Shown: piece by piece, positions 9,979 to 21,304 of the stretch
How the letters are laid out: each line of letters starts with the position of its first letter
Position numbering within the stretch: position 1 is the stretch's first letter
Source of the DNA: Ariolimax columbianus
Taxonomy: Eukaryota; Mollusca; Gastropoda; Stylommatophora; Arionidae
DNA length: 64,000 nt
Direction: 5' to 3'
Assembly: GCA_036924085.1 (NCBI GenBank)
Contig: JAVGWX010000011.1
Coordinates: 23,687,239-23,751,238, forward strand
Made by a program: the position numbers and the translations under genes
Notes under the pieces: model-generated
Told to the model about the DNA's origin: nothing
The model's input: the letters and a program-made list of their open reading frames with translations, nothing else
The model's database searches: none

Positions 9979-10700
9979 TAGTTGTCCATCACAAGTGATG
10001 AAGACCACTCTCTTTGTTCAGCCGTGTGGACAGTCGTATCTCTTGCTGTGTCCGCTGAAATGGGTGACTTGCGCGGTGATTTGGATTAAAGTGAGGAAGA
10101 AACTGCGCCTTTTGTCAACCTCACTCACAGAGCCTAAGCTACCTTTTGCCAGTGGCAAGACATTCACCGAGATGACTGGAGATAGCATCGGATGCAGATA
10201 TTGCCTCAGGGTTACCACCGAAGCCTTTCCGTAAACATGTAACCCGCAGGGTAGAAAGGTGGGAAGGCATCTAACGCAGTTTGTCGTGCCTTTTCGATAA
10301 CCACAAGAGGTCGTATGGACAACACTCAGCGTGTGAGTGAGTCTGGCATCTCTACCCAGCTGTATTCAGTTCATCATAGTAGCATCTAAAATTCCCACAC
10401 GCCATATTCGTGAAGGTGAACCGGCAGAACTAACCCGTGAGATACGACATAGGTATAACTAGTTTAAGCGTTGCGCCATTCAGCCGGCGTCCAGACCAGG
10501 ATAAACGGATGGAAGAAATCACAAAAAAAGAACGAAATAACAAGTCCAGACGGAAAACAACTCCACGTATCCGTGAACACAAGTGTAAGTCGTCGACTAG
10601 TGTGAATTCCAGGCAAATCCGTGGTCTGGCGGCATCCATAATGATCCAAAACAGTAGAGAAATGTAGACTCGCAAACAGTTACGGCGCCATCTTTGCACT
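9979..10700 (-). repeat. rep-C dispersed element
   Basis: Aligns with 54409-55113 over about 700 bp, with well over 90 percent of positions matching by eye. The low-coordinate end has the hairpin CATCACAAGTGATG next to CTTAATAG; the high end has core 2 (GTTACGGCGCCATCTTTGC). Open frames on either strand share no motif with known proteins. The terminal hairpin is also found at the 3' end of the zinc-finger LINE at 58561. Confidence 0.8.
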
Positions 10701-11959
10701 GTACTATGGTAAAAGATAATAGTAGTGTGTGTCTATGGGGTAGTGTGGACGCCTCGCTCGTTAAAGGAAAGGGAAGCGTCTGATGTAACCTCTGCTTTCC
10801 AGGTGTAGAGATCGCCGCTGGATTCAATGTTCGGCGTGCCGTTCAGTTTCCATGCCAATGGCCTCTCTTACATTATTGTGTCCCCAGCAGCACCTTCATG
10901 AGGGGTCCCCTGTGTCTTACAGAGCCTGCTGTGGGGTGCGACCGAGTACCCGGCGGTATAACTGGGCGGGAAGATTAGACTCATTAGCCTTGGTTGGCAG
11001 CCAATCTAAGAGAAGGAAAACTCTGACTCTAAACCCGGGTAGACAAAGCTCGTTAGCCTGTTCACGCAGTTTGCCTATAATAGGAAGAACTCTGATTTTA
11101 AACCCACGTTCCAGAGAGTGCTGGCTAATCTTGAGACGATGAGAGTATCATCGGATGTCTCGAGTACCTAGCATCTGCGGGCAACGACTCCATTGCCTTG
11201 TAGAAACATCGACAGAGGGTAGGGCTACGAGAGTAATCCCAGACAGAAAATCCGGAGTGGTAGCACCTAAGGCGGATGATTTTAAAATGCGATTTCATTC
11301 CGGCAGCTCCTGCAGCTGCGCTGGTGCCAAATTGTCATGCTTTGCATTCCTTTGGATTACACCGGCGAGGCTGAGAAGGGAAATCCTACAGTTTGGACAA
11401 TTCAGAATTCAGGGTCTCCATATTCAGCGCCCAGGCTTACGCCCCGAGTGGCTACTCACAGGGCACCATGCGCATGGTCCACAAAGAATGAAACGCCTAT
11501 GGAGTAGTGTGCGTCTGCTTCTTCGGCTTTCCCTCTTAGAAAGACGTTGTGACGAGTTGTCGCAGTCCACAGCGAGGCTGCTACATATGCGCCTTTCAGC
11601 CCGACATATTCGATTTCAGATGCGCGTTGTTTGGCCACTGGGTTTGATTTGCCACAACTTGATTCCAGGGCCACCGATTGGAGGTGGAATAGGTTCTTCC
11701 TCAGCCTTGGTTCACTAACCCCGATACAAGCAGCTCGCAATGAATCTCTGGCTGTTGCCATCTCATTCGATGTGCTGCATTTTCGGCCCTGTACTGTGTG
11801 TGAGTATTTTGGTTTAGTTACAGATTTGCTTTTCTCAATTCTACTGACAAATACACGCCATTTTCAACCTCAGAGCGTAGTCTTTAAGGTTATATCAGGA
11901 CTTATTGATCAGAGTATTGACGCGTGTGAACATTTGTTTGTAACGTGTTCCACTAAGGT
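10701..11959. other. unassigned sequence with a weak internal duplication
   Basis: No recognised protein. Around 10970-11125 two imperfect segments of about 75 bp each contain TCGTTAGCC/TCATTAGCC and end in ACTCTGAxTxTAAACCC. Open frames at 11155-11718 (plus) and 11631-12164 (plus) show no domain; the latter runs antisense through the K pseudogene that follows. Confidence 0.4.
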
Positions 11960-12358
11960 AGTTTGCAGTAGAGCAGTTTTTTTTTCAATCCTTTCTGTTC
12001 GAGGAGAAGAGCACAATTGGTCCCAAAACCAATCCCTGTGGCCCTCCACTTTTTGTCCTCACACCTCTCATTGTACTCATTACTTATGCCCACTCTCTAC
12101 CTTCTTTCCGTTGACCAATTTCTATCAATTTGACAACTTAGCCCCATATTACAAGCGATTTTAACGGTACCAATCGCTGATGAGGTACCTTATCAGAGGC
12201 ATATACAAAATCTAGATAAATAACATCCACTACTACCGCTCCATCTATCATTGTAGTAACCTCCTCCATGAATTCTAATAGATTTGTTAAGCACAATCAC
12301 CCTTTAGTAAACCCATGCTGACTATTTCTGATTAGATTAAATTGATCTAAATGCATTA
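11960..12358 (-). pseudogene. CR1/L2-like RT fragment, distal half
   Basis: The minus strand encodes the RT palm in broken frames: NSQHGFTKG (motif before finger/palm), YLDFVYASDKVPHQRL (catalytic Asp region) and SGGPQGLVLGP (the GVPQGSVLGP motif). Frameshifts and stops separate them. The element continues across a SINE-1 insertion at 12369-12622 into 12633. Confidence 0.8.
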
Positions 12359-12368
12359 CACTGTTTCC

Positions 12369-12622
12369 TTTTTGTTTTTCTTCATGCGTTCGCCTTATTT
12401 TTCTAATCCCCAAGGCGTTATGCGTTGCACTGTGGTTTTCATTTTGCGCCTCTCGGCCCAGTGCATCCAACTTCAGCATGCATTTTATGTAAGGGTCTGC
12501 TTCCTCCTGCATTTTCTAAGGGTTTGCTTCCGTGGGGTAACGGCGGTGCTGAGATGGGGATCGAACCCAGCACCTTCTGCTTATGAGCCATGTCATTTAC
12601 CCACTAGCCCACGCCGTCCCCT
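12369..12622 (-). mobile_element. SINE-1 copy inserted in K
   Basis: A full-length SINE of about 254 bp. Read on the minus strand it begins GGGGACGGCGTGGGCTAGTG (A-box-like) and GGTTCGATCCC (B box), followed by a body with GCTGAAGTTGGATG (core 1) and an A-rich tail. CACTGTTTCC at 12359-12368 and 12623-12632 is the target duplication. It splits a CR1/L2-like RT gene. Confidence 0.9.
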
Positions 12623-12632
12623 CACTGTTTCC

Positions 12633-12780
12633 CTTGATTATTGACTTCAGCATTTTACAGACTATGCTCGTTAAACTCACAGGTCTATAATTTGCTGGAT
12701 CTGGTTTTTTGCCCCTTTTCAAGTACTGCATCTTTCAAATTCCCTACGTGGACCCTGTCCTGTTAACAAGATGCCATCGT
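12633..12780 (-). pseudogene. CR1/L2-like RT fragment, proximal part
   Basis: The minus strand reads DPANYRPVSLTSIVCKMLKS, the RT finger motif that precedes the QHGF motif lying on the other side of the SINE-1. The two halves are collinear parts of one LINE. Confidence 0.8.
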
Positions 12781-12834
12781 CACGCCAGTCACACGCTGAG
12801 TGATACCCCTTCGACCTCTTGCGGTTACGTGAAA

Positions 12835-12906
12835 GACAAAACAAAAACTGGTTGTACACAGACTCTGCAGAGCCTTCTAAATCAGTAAAAGGAAGTTAAG
12901 TTACCT
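12835..12906 (+). pseudogene. K-type LINE 3' UTR/tail fragment
   Basis: TGGTTGTACACAGACTCTGC, GAGCCTTCTAAATCAGTA and GTTAAGTTA match the 3' ends of the K copies at 8850, 22610 and 51725. Confidence 0.65.
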
Positions 12907-13017
12907 GATCATACCAAGAAAAATCCCCGACATGAAAGTCAAACTGAACACTGAAGTAATTTCGAACCGGATATCTTTGGTTTGGAGAATAACAAAAACA
13001 CAAATCAAGCTTGCACT

Positions 13018-13325
13018 TGTTATTGTTGTTGCTGTTTGCGAATGCACATAATGAGTTGATAACTCTTTTGTGTGCACTGAAAAGGACGTTCAGTGGCGGG
13101 TTGCAGTAGCTTTCCTCACATCCCGAGTGTGCTGATTAAGGTGGACCAGAGTCCTTCAGGCGGTTGTGCTATGCTTGGTTTCATCTGCGCCTCACTCACT
13201 ACTACGGGGTTCTCGTCGATCCCTCACCTCGTTAGCCAGGCTGCCATGAAAACAGTCCGTTTCCAGGGAAGACTACTAGGAAGCCGAGGTGAGGGTCTTG
13301 GCGAGTATGTTTTGTCTGACCAGAC
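13018..13325 (+). repeat. rep-F copy, short form
   Basis: The order is (GTT)n-like start, GAATGCACATAATGAG, CTGAAAAGG, GGCGGGTTGCAGTAG, GTGGACCAGAGTCC, CTCACCTCGTTAGCC, TTTCCAGGGAAGAC, then a single TGTTTTGTCTGACCAGAC unit. The copies at 47565 and (reverse) 44611-44937 have the same order. It has no coding potential. Confidence 0.8.
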
Positions 13326-13463
13326 TTTAGTCTTCTTCCCATTCTTGCGCTCGATTTATATTTGAACACCACGCGCTTGTCCTATTGTGTGTATCTGGAG
13401 AGTTCAATGGATAGTGTATATGTGTGTGAGAGAGAGAGGGAGAGGAGAGGAGAGAGAGAGAGA

Positions 13464-13675
13464 GTTTGCCTCACTAGTTTCTATTGACAGAGGCGCGCCT
13501 ATTCCACCTCATACCACAGTCAATTTGGGCGATATTAAGACGCATAAACCAGTGCTTGGATGCGTGTGTATGTACCTAGCCAGCCCAACCAAAGTGCAAT
13601 GGAAGGGACTCACCCTGATAGCGCGTGTGAAAGTTGTGCAACGGTGTGATTGTTGGACAGTCAAATTTTTTTATT
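13464..13675 (+). repeat. rep-E copy
   Basis: Starts TTTGCCTCACTAGTTTCTA, contains GGCGCGCC and GACGCATAAACCAGTGC, and ends near GTGAAAGTTGTGCAACGGTG. It is immediately followed by a second copy at 13690. Confidence 0.85.
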
Positions 13676-13689
13676 GTTTTTTTGCTTAG

Positions 13690-14030
13690 ATGTTTGCCTC
13701 ACTAGTTTCTACTGGCGGAGGCGCGCCATTTTCCACTCCAGACCGTAGTCCATTGGGCGATATCAGGACGCATAAACCAGTGCTTGGATGCATGTGTGCA
13801 TCTGTATGTACCTATGCTAGGTTTGTGCGCCCTCAGGAGCTAGCCCAACCAAAGTGCAATGGAAGGGCTTTACCACGAGGGCGCGTGTGAAAGTTGTGCA
13901 AGGGTGTGACTGTAGGACAGAGTCAAATGAAACAGAGTGAGGTGAGAAGAGAGGGGAGAGAAGAGTTGCCCCCAGGGTAGACGACGTATGGACAGTCAAA
14001 TGAAATACAGTGAAGTAAGAAGAGTGACCT
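13690..14030 (+). repeat. rep-E copy, longer form
   Basis: Same family as 13464-13675 with a longer 3' part (GGACAGAGTCAAATGAAACA, then GAGGTGAGAAGAG), a segment that recurs imperfectly at 13990-14020. The copy at 46732-46998 shows the same long form in reverse. Confidence 0.85.
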
Positions 14031-14340
14031 TGCAATCCGTATATATATTTATATGAGTTGGCTTCTGAAAACTAGCAACACAACAGAATAGGAATGGAAG
14101 ATGATTGAACCACGTGATAAACGTCATCGTATCACACATCCAATAAATATGTCAACACTTCGAGTTTTTTTTATTTATCCACAGGAAGTTGTCCACCCTT
14201 AGTAAGGGAGATCATGAGATTCTCTTCATGAAAATTGAGCCACTTATTTCCCTTAGTACGGCTCTGGTGCAGAAGGTATTTATATAATTACATAACTTTT
14301 CAAACACAATGTCTCATTCTTATTCTATCAATAATTCTTT
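14031..14340. other. unassigned sequence
   Basis: Includes an AT-rich stretch and a short poly-T. No gene or family recognised. Confidence 0.35.
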
Positions 14341-14356
14341 CATATTCTATCTCTCA

Positions 14357-14414
<58 letters not shown>

Positions 14415-14429
14415 CTACATGTATGTATG

Positions 14430-14460
<31 letters not shown>

Positions 14461-14585
14461 GTATGTATGCATGTATATATGGTGTGTATGGTGTGTGTGT
14501 GTGTTTGTGTTTATGCGTGCGCGCGCTCGTGCGTGCGTTTGTGTGAGTGTTTGTTTGTATTAATGTATGTGTGTGGTGTGATATG

Positions 14586-14634
<49 letters not shown>
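14357..14634. repeat. compound microsatellite (CT)n (TA)n (GT)n
   Basis: About 55 bp of (CT)n, then TA- and GTAT-rich stretches, then GT/GC, then about 45 bp of pure (TA)n at 14588-14632. Confidence 0.95.
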
Positions 14635-14636
<2 letters not shown>

Positions 14637-14639
14637 TAT

Positions 14640-14850
14640 ACAAGGAACGCAAAGCCAAGGGCCCATTACGCACAAGATGGACAGCAGAAATAACAGAAGC
14701 AGAAAAGCCCCCCCCCCCCCCCACCTTCCTTCCCCGTGTACAAAGCACATACTAGGGCCCTGTTAAGGGACCTCTTCATAACTTCATAACCTAACGCTGA
14801 AAGGCACAAGCAGGGAAGAAGCGAAAAGACGAAAGATATTATTATGTATG
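14640..14850 (+). repeat. rep-H copy with a C-run
   Basis: Shares AAGATGGACAGCAGAAAT, ACTAGGG and ACCTAACGCTGAAAGGC with the reverse copy at 27836-28075 and the partial copy at 22905-22980. A run of 15 C lies at 14708-14722 inside the element; the 27.9-kb copy has no such run. Confidence 0.65.
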
Positions 14851-14867
14851 TAACATATAATATAGTT

Positions 14868-14922
14868 CGCCATCGCTAACGAGGATACGAGTTTGGCGAC
14901 AGCATCAGACGTATTGCGAAAT
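14868..14922 (-). pseudogene. terminal piece of a LINE end
   Basis: TAGTTCGCCATCGC followed by GGCGACAGCATCAGACGTAT resembles the end of the zinc-finger LINE at 59356-59410 (TAGTTGCCCATCGC, then GGCGACAGCGTCAGACATAT). Only about 55 bp is present. Confidence 0.45.
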
Positions 14923-14923
14923 G

Positions 14924-15187
14924 TGTTCTCTACCTACCTACCTACCTACCTACCTGTCTGTCTGCCTGTCAGTCTGTCTGCCTACCTGCCTGCCTGTCGG
15001 TCTACCTACCTACCTATCTACCTACCTAACTACTATCTACCTATCTACCTATCTATGTACCTATCTACCTATCTATCTACCTATCTATCTACCTACCTAC
15101 CTACCTACCTACATACCTAACTACCTACCTGTCTGTCTGCCTACCTGCCTGCCTACCTACGTATCTACCTACCTACCTATCTATCTC
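14924..15187. repeat. tetranucleotide tail of rep-D (first copy)
   Basis: (CTAC)n with blocks of CTGT, CTGC and CTAT, about 260 bp. It abuts the rep-D body at 15188, just as the 1-kb ladder at 38030-39083 abuts the second rep-D. Confidence 0.9.
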
Positions 15188-15720
15188 CAGTCCACTTATG
15201 TCGTTAGACGTCGTGGGGAGGTGCAACCTCCTTTGTTTCATTTTTTTGGCAGATGAAAATCCACTGGTGACTTGCCAGGTCAATCCCAGCATCTGTTAGC
15301 CCCTGGAATATACAATTGCTTATTTTTGGGACTGGTGGAGGTGGAAGCGTAATATTAGAACCGCAGTCTGTCAGGCGCCATCTATGCCGCTCCGAAAACC
15401 ACATAAACAAGATCTTATGTCATAGACACACTGTCCTCTTTTTTGCGACATATTCTCTGTGGGGTGAATATCCCTAGAATAATTTGAGTATATTTTTAAC
15501 TTGAATTCTGCCCGAGCAAAACTCTTTCCGATTTCCAACTACTAAGGTATTTTTAACGTGTGCGCCACTGCCCACGGGTGTCTGATCTCACTACTCAGAG
15601 ATCAGGGATATATTTACCGGATGATCCACATGAACAAATTCCGGTCTCTACCGTGATTTGAACCTGCGACCTCCAGCAACCGACGCAAACACATTACCAC
15701 CAGACCACTGGGTCCCTCAA
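15188..15720 (-). mobile_element. rep-D: long tRNA-headed SINE
   Basis: Read on the minus strand, the head at about 15720-15650 is tRNA-like (GGTCTGGTGGTAATGTG as A box, CGCAGGTTCAAATC as B box). A body of about 450 bp follows, containing core 2 (GGCATAGATGGCGCCTGAC), then the tetranucleotide tail. The second copy at 39084-39893 has the same head, body and tail order. Confidence 0.8.
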
Positions 15721-15730
15721 TGTGTTCTCA

Positions 15731-16075
15731 TATGATGAGCTGCAGGGGTCAGCGACTAATAGCTGACTTCTAGCGTCAGGGCCAGCGAACCAGAGCTGCT
15801 AAGACCCTTCTACACCTCCACGCGGTGATCCTGGATAACAGGCTGCAGCAGGACAGACTGGCTAAGGAGAAGGGATCGAAGAGGAAATGCTAACCCGGTG
15901 CTCAAAAATGCTTTCTGAAGTCGAATGTGTTAGACCGAAAGGTGCAAATATCGCAGTCAAGCTGTAAACTACGACACAGCGCATTCTGTTCTCTGGACTA
16001 CATTCTGCTACTTAGGCCTGTGTCAGGATGTGGTAGCAGGAGATTGAGAACGAATCAAGCCAAGCCAATAGCCTT
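15731..16075 (+). repeat. rep-A copy
   Basis: GAGCTGCAGGGGTCAGCGAC start, CCACGCGGTGATCCTGGATA, core 1 (GAAGTCGAATGTGTTAGACC) and an AAGCCAAGCC tail at about 16052. Confidence 0.9.
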
Positions 16076-16199
16076 CTCCATTTATCCATACAAATTTATA
16101 CATTTTTCACATCACTTCCCACATCGTTCATACTATGGCCTCTTGTTGATGTTTCCGATAACAGCTACAAAACATGGAAATTGAAATGCTATTTTACAA

Positions 16200-16585
16200 C
16201 TGAATAATAAAAGACCCTAGTGGTTTGCTGGGATCTTTGTGTATGACAAGGACAAGAATAGCACCACTGCCTCACCGAGAGCATGTCGTAAAAGGCGACT
16301 GACTGTGTGACATTGCATAACACCGGCCATGGTTATGTGATTTGTTTAGAGCAGCATAGATGGCGCCTAACAGGCTGTGGGTCTACTTTCTCTTGTGTTT
16401 CAGTCTTTTAATATGAACTCGCACATTGGTTAACCACTTAACGCAACGGAGTATTAAGCTGCTCAAGCCTAGGCCGCTAACAGGAAATCCTTCTCCCGGC
16501 TATATCCAGCTGATACCAGAGCTGGGACCTGCACGTGGGCATCTTCCCCTGTAGAAGTTCGGGACGACTAAGAACTAAGAACAAT
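16200..16585 (+). repeat. rep-B copy
   Basis: Begins near TGTGTATGACAAGGACAAG and contains CATAGATGGCGCCTAACAGG (core 2). It ends in GACTAAGAACTAAGAAC, a short hexamer-like tail. The copy at 36105 is collinear but its tail has grown into a 900-bp array. Confidence 0.85.
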
Positions 16586-16905
16586 AAAAGTTGTTTACTG
16601 ACTTCTGTCTAAATAACCGAGGACTTAATCAATACCTTTTCAGCTGCCTATGGAGGGCAGGTCTTCAAAAATATATACGCATCCCCTCTTGTGCTGTCTT
16701 GTACCTGTCATCTGCATATCTGTCCACATCTCTCTCGTTTCCTATATGTTTGTCTCAAGCACTCCCCTCCGTGTGTTTGTGTTGATCTTCCACTATAGCT
16801 TCTTCCCTTATGGATTCTAGAACAGCGTCCATTCTGTAGTGCTATTAGGTAGTCCTCTCAATATGTTGTCAAATCCAAGGACTGACCACCTGAACATAAA
16901 ACAGA
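16586..16905. other. unassigned sequence
   Basis: No gene or recurring family seen. Confidence 0.35.
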
Positions 16906-17763
16906 TGGAATCAGACGAATAAGTTAAGAAACTACCTTAAACGTAAATCAGACGAATAAGTTAAGCAACTACCTTAAACGTAAATCAGACGAATAAGTTA
17001 AGAAACTACCTTAAATGTAAACCAGACGAATAAGTTAAGAAACTACCTTAAATGTAAATCAGTCGAATAAGTTAAGAAACTACCTTAAATGTAAATCAGA
17101 CGAATAAGTTAAGAAACTACCTTAAATGTAAATCAGACGAATAAGTTAAGAAACTACCTTAAACGTAAATCAGACGAATAAGTTAAGAAACTACCTTAAA
17201 CGTAAATCAGACAAATACGTTAAGAAACTACCTTAAACGTAAATCAGACGAATAAGTTAAGAAACTACCTTAAACGTAAATCAGACGAATACGTTAAGAA
17301 ACTACCTTAAACGTAAATCAGACGAATACGTTAAGAAACTACCTTTAACGTAAATCAGACGAATGAGTTAAGAAACTACCTTAAACGTAAATCAGACGAA
17401 TACGTTAAGAAACTACCTTAAACTTAAATTAGACGAATAAGTTAAGAAACTACCTTAAACGTAAATCAGACGAATAAGTTAAGAAACTACCTTAAACGTA
17501 AATCAGACGAATACGTTAAGAAACTACCTTAAACGTAAATCAGACGAATACGTTAAGAAACTACCTTAAACGTAAATCAGACGAATACGTTAAGAAACTA
17601 CCTTAAACGTAAATCAGACGAATACGTTAAGAAACTACCTTAAACGTAAATCAGACGAACACGTTAAGAAACTACCTTAAACGTAAATCAGACGAACACG
17701 TTAAGAAACTACCTTAAACGTAAATCAGACGAATACGTTAAGAAACTACCTTAAACGTAAATC
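16906..17763. repeat. 37-bp satellite array
   Basis: About 23 units of 37 bp. Signature GTTAAGAAACTACCTTAAAC forms a near-palindrome (GTTAAG facing CTTAAAC). AATAAG and AATACG subtypes occur in blocks, suggesting higher-order expansion. Units contain stop codons, so it is not coding. Confidence 0.95.
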
Positions 17764-17784
17764 GAATATATACCAGCAGCTGCT

Positions 17785-18045
17785 GCAAAAGAGGATGCGT
17801 GGCCTAGGGGCAAAACTCGCTCGATTTTCACAAACCCAACGTTCCGGGTTCGATTCCCACTTGTGTCCAGTTTGGCAGACATTGGGTTTTCTTTCCTCGG
17901 GCAAATGCTTCTCCACGTACGGAAAGTAATGGCAACCTACCGTAATGCACACTTGCCAAGAAACTTTTAACAGCCAAATAGGTGGCGGTTGTAAGAAGCT
18001 ACGTTCTGTAAAAGGACATGCGACTTACTTGTAACTGCTGTAAAA
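17785..18045 (+). mobile_element. second tRNA-headed SINE family
   Basis: GGATGCGTGGCCTAGGGGC (A-box-like) and TCCGGGTTCGATTCCC (B box) are spaced as in a tRNA. A body with GTCCAGTTTGGCAGACAT and TTTCCTCGGGCAAATGC follows. Only one copy is in the window. The anticodon arm is degenerate, so it is not a functional tRNA. Confidence 0.7.
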
Positions 18046-18555
18046 TCAATACCGATAAGAAATGAAATCCAAAAACAGTTTATAAAAAAATGTATCTTAG
18101 AACAATAAAACAGGTTAATCCACGTTCGACATAAATGCCTTAACCACAGGAGGGGTGGGGGGGGGGGGGGGGGGGGGGGGAGGAGGCGGCAAATTTGTTA
18201 AGAATCTAGGAACTATTTATAAAAACGTATGTACCAGGCATAATGCTGGATGAAAAAGATATACCCGGGAATTGAGCGAGTAAATGTAGGAACATTTCTA
18301 GGCGTTATGGCGAGCCGACGAGGAGGGATTTGACGCAAACTGCGTTATCGTGTTTTGGAGAGAAAAAAAACACAGACCATTAACAGCAATCTATGCTAAA
18401 TGAATATCATTATTAGCTATTTCAACTTTTCAATCAATCAATCATTCAATCAATCAATTAATAAAAGCTCATAGCTCCTATTAGTGCAGAGGTCGTTAAC
18501 CACATCCCGCCAGCATGCACGGTCCATATCAACTCTTTCTGCCTCTCTCCAAGTG
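18046..18555. other. unassigned sequence with a 24-base G-run
   Basis: No gene seen. 18157-18180 is pure G, flanked by further G-rich bases (GGAGGGGT before, AGGAGGCGG after). A (CAAT)n-like stretch lies near 18430-18460. Confidence 0.4.
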
Positions 18556-18900
18556 TAACGATTTGACTTGGCTTGGCTTGGCGGGGCATGGATTGACTTG
18601 ACTTGACTTGACTTGGCTTGGCTTGACTTCGTTCGTCCTGAATCTCCAGCTACCGAACCCTGAAAGGACTTACGTAGCAGAATGTAGTCCAGAGAACGGA
18701 ATGCGCTGTGTCGTAGTTTACAGCTTGACTGCGAAATTTGTACCTTTCGGTCCAACACATCCGACTTCAGCAAGTATTTCTTTAGTACCGGGTTAGCATT
18801 CCTTCTTCGATCACATCTCCTTAGCCAGTCTGCCATGCTGCAGCCTGTTATCCAGGATCGCAGCTCTGGTTAGCTATGGGTCGCTGACCACTGCAGCTCC
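18556..18900 (-). repeat. rep-A copy with pentamer tail
   Basis: Inverted rep-A: core 1 as CATCCGACTTCAGC and the boundary GACCACTGCAGCTC near 18900. The tail at 18560-18630 is an extended run of GACTT/GGCTT pentamers, longer than in other copies. Confidence 0.88.
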
Positions 18901-19071
18901 GTGTAACGATTTAATCGTAGTTTCTCTCACATCCTCTCACATTCTCTTCTTGTTTTATTTTTGGGTCAATCTCTTTTTGTCCCCTTGCCGATTTCATGTG
19001 ACAGCTTGCCTAATGTTGTTTGGGTGATGTCTTCCTCATCGTATTTTTAAATTTTTTAAAAAAATTTTATG

Positions 19072-19435
19072 TGTTTGCCTCACTAGTTTCTACTGGCGGA
19101 GGCGCGCCTATTCCACCCCAGACCGTAGTCAATTTGGGCGATATTAAGACGCATAAACCAGTGCTTGGATGCGTGTGTGTATATGTTTGTACCTAACCTG
19201 GTGTTTCCATGATGTTCCTCCCGTTGTTCCTCGCTTCTAATTATCCTTTCGTTATGTGTTTGCCTCACTAGTTTCTACTGGCGGAGGCGCGCCTATTCCG
19301 ACCCAGACCGCAGTCAATTTGGGCGATATTAAGACGCATAAACCAGTGCTTGGATGCGTGTGTGTATCTGTTTGTACCTAGCCTGGTATTTCCGTGATGT
19401 TCCTCCCGTTGTTCCTCGCTTTTGATGTTCCTAGT
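19072..19435 (+). repeat. tandemly duplicated rep-E (two units of about 184 bp)
   Basis: TTTGCCTCACTAGTTTCTAC starts at about 19075 and again at about 19259. Both units contain GGCGCGCC and both continue into the same downstream TTCCTCCCGTTGTTCCTCGC. The duplication therefore includes rep-E plus flank, which indicates segmental duplication rather than two insertions. Confidence 0.88.
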
Positions 19436-19439
19436 TGTC

Positions 19440-20680
19440 CACCGTAGGTATTTGCATAAATATGCACAATAGTTTTCCTGGGACCATTTTTATTTTCTGT
19501 CATACTTGATTCGGATCTCTTTTTTTTGTTTCCTCATTTCTTTCTTTCTTTCTTTTTTTTTTTCTTCCCCCTCTTCCCTTCTTTTTTTTTCTTTTTTCTT
19601 TCCCTTCTATTTTATAAAAAAAAATATAAAGCCCCATCATACATTTTATACACAATTGTGAAGATAGCAGTGTAGTGAGATGTACAACGAGAATGAATGA
19701 GATGGAATGATTGGGAAATATAACAAACAATAAACTTGATACATAAGGATTAAGAGTACAATATAAATTAATTGAAAAGTGTCTTCCTTCTGTTGTGAGG
19801 CCCATCTGTGTTGACTTCCTTCTGTCTGGTCTTGGTGTATCAGGTTTTGCCTGCTCTCATATTTTTCCATCGCATTCATGTACTCCAACTTGTAAGCGAT
19901 TCACTGATTTGTGTGTCACCTTGTAGATCCCTCATCTCACCTGTGCCCTCTAGCTCTCGCAGTCAATTATGTGTTGAATGTGTGGTAGGCTCAGGAACAG
20001 AAGAACAATAGAAAGGTAGATAATTGATTAAATAATTATAGATAAAAAAGGTTGATGTAGTAGTAGTATAATTATATTAAGTGTGGATATATAGTGGTGA
20101 GGATTCCCGCAGAAGGGATATACATATATAAACCTATAAATACATACATAAGTGTAAATTAAAATGTCCACATATATATACTCATACGTACATATCTACA
20201 CACCTACATATCTACACACCTACATATGTGCACATCTACATGTGTGCACACTGTAGCGTTCGTGATTTGTCACACCCACTTGCTACATAACCGATGGGCT
20301 AATTGTAGTGTGAGTCCGTTACATCATCAGTCGACGCATCCTCCCACTGAATCCACAAGCATCGACCACCAATCACCACGTGCAAGGCACAGGCGACACA
20401 GAAACTGTGGCCAAGCTAGAGCAATCCACCGAGCAATCCTCATCGTATGTCCTTTCCAGGCCCCTTTTATTTGATTAGCTTGTTGTTCCGGTGGTTGTTG
20501 TTAGCTCCCTCCTATAGGTCTTTTGTTCACAATGTCCTTCCAACAAGTTCTGCCCTTTATTGTTTGCATTTGTAAACGAAGGACTGGAGTTTCTGTTGCA
20601 TGGCCTTGGTCGTTTTCCATGTTTGTGCTCCATACATGTACATTGGTGTTTAGTATTCGAATTAGGGACCAAGATGCTGA
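19440..20680. other. unassigned sequence with a polypyrimidine tract
   Basis: 19515-19615 is a CT/T-rich tract. The rest has short ACAT/TACA microsatellite traces around 20110-20240 and no recurring family. A minus-strand frame at 20475-20711 has a weak LINE-like look (around HVWSTN) but no conserved motif. Confidence 0.35.
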
Positions 20681-21030
20681 GCAGCGTATGAGCTGCAGTG
20701 GTCAGTGACACATATCTGATTGCTATCGCCAGGGCCAGCGAACCAGAGCTGCCAAGACCCTTCTACACCTCCACGCGGTGATCCTGGATAACAGGCTGCA
20801 GTAGAGCAGACTGGCTAAGGAGAAGGAATCGAAGAGCAAATGCTAGCCTGGTACTAAAAAATGCTTGCTGAAGTCGAATGTGTTGGACCGAAAGGTACAA
20901 ATATCGCATTCAAGCTGTAAACTACGACACAACGCATTCCGTTCTCTGGATTACATTCTGCTACATAAGTCCTTTCAGGGTTCGGTAGCAGGAGATTGAG
21001 GACGAACGAAGCCAAGCCAAGCCAAGTCTC
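20681..21030 (+). repeat. rep-A copy
   Basis: Full-length by comparison with 57632: ATGAGCTGCAGTGGTCAG start, core 1 (GAAGTCGAATGTGTTGGACC), and an AAGCCAAGCCAAGCC tail ending near 21027. Confidence 0.9.
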
Positions 21031-21304
21031 CCGTTTTATAGACGGCTTCTGTGCCTCCGTACAAAAAAATCAGCGCCCCTCTCTCTGTTTCTAGAATAAA
21101 TAATCATCTCTCCGGTTCTCAATGTCATCTTTCCCGATTTAATCCATCTTGTTTCAGCCACAGTCATGTTACTGCCTGGTTGTAATTCCTAATTTCTTTA
21201 GCTTTCTGCGTTGTTCTTCGTGTCTGGCATAACTTACTTGTGTCAAGTCCGTTTTGTTCAGTAGGGAACGATCACGGATATATAACAAAGAACCAAGTCC
21301 TTCG

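Noticed and set aside
11155..12164. Candidate host genes (frames at 11155-11718 and 11631-12164, plus)
   Set aside because: No recognised domain, no plausible splice structure, and the second runs antisense to a K-type RT pseudogene.
20475..20711. LINE-like C-terminal coding (minus)
   Set aside because: A weak resemblance around HVWSTN only; no conserved motif order could be followed on either side.
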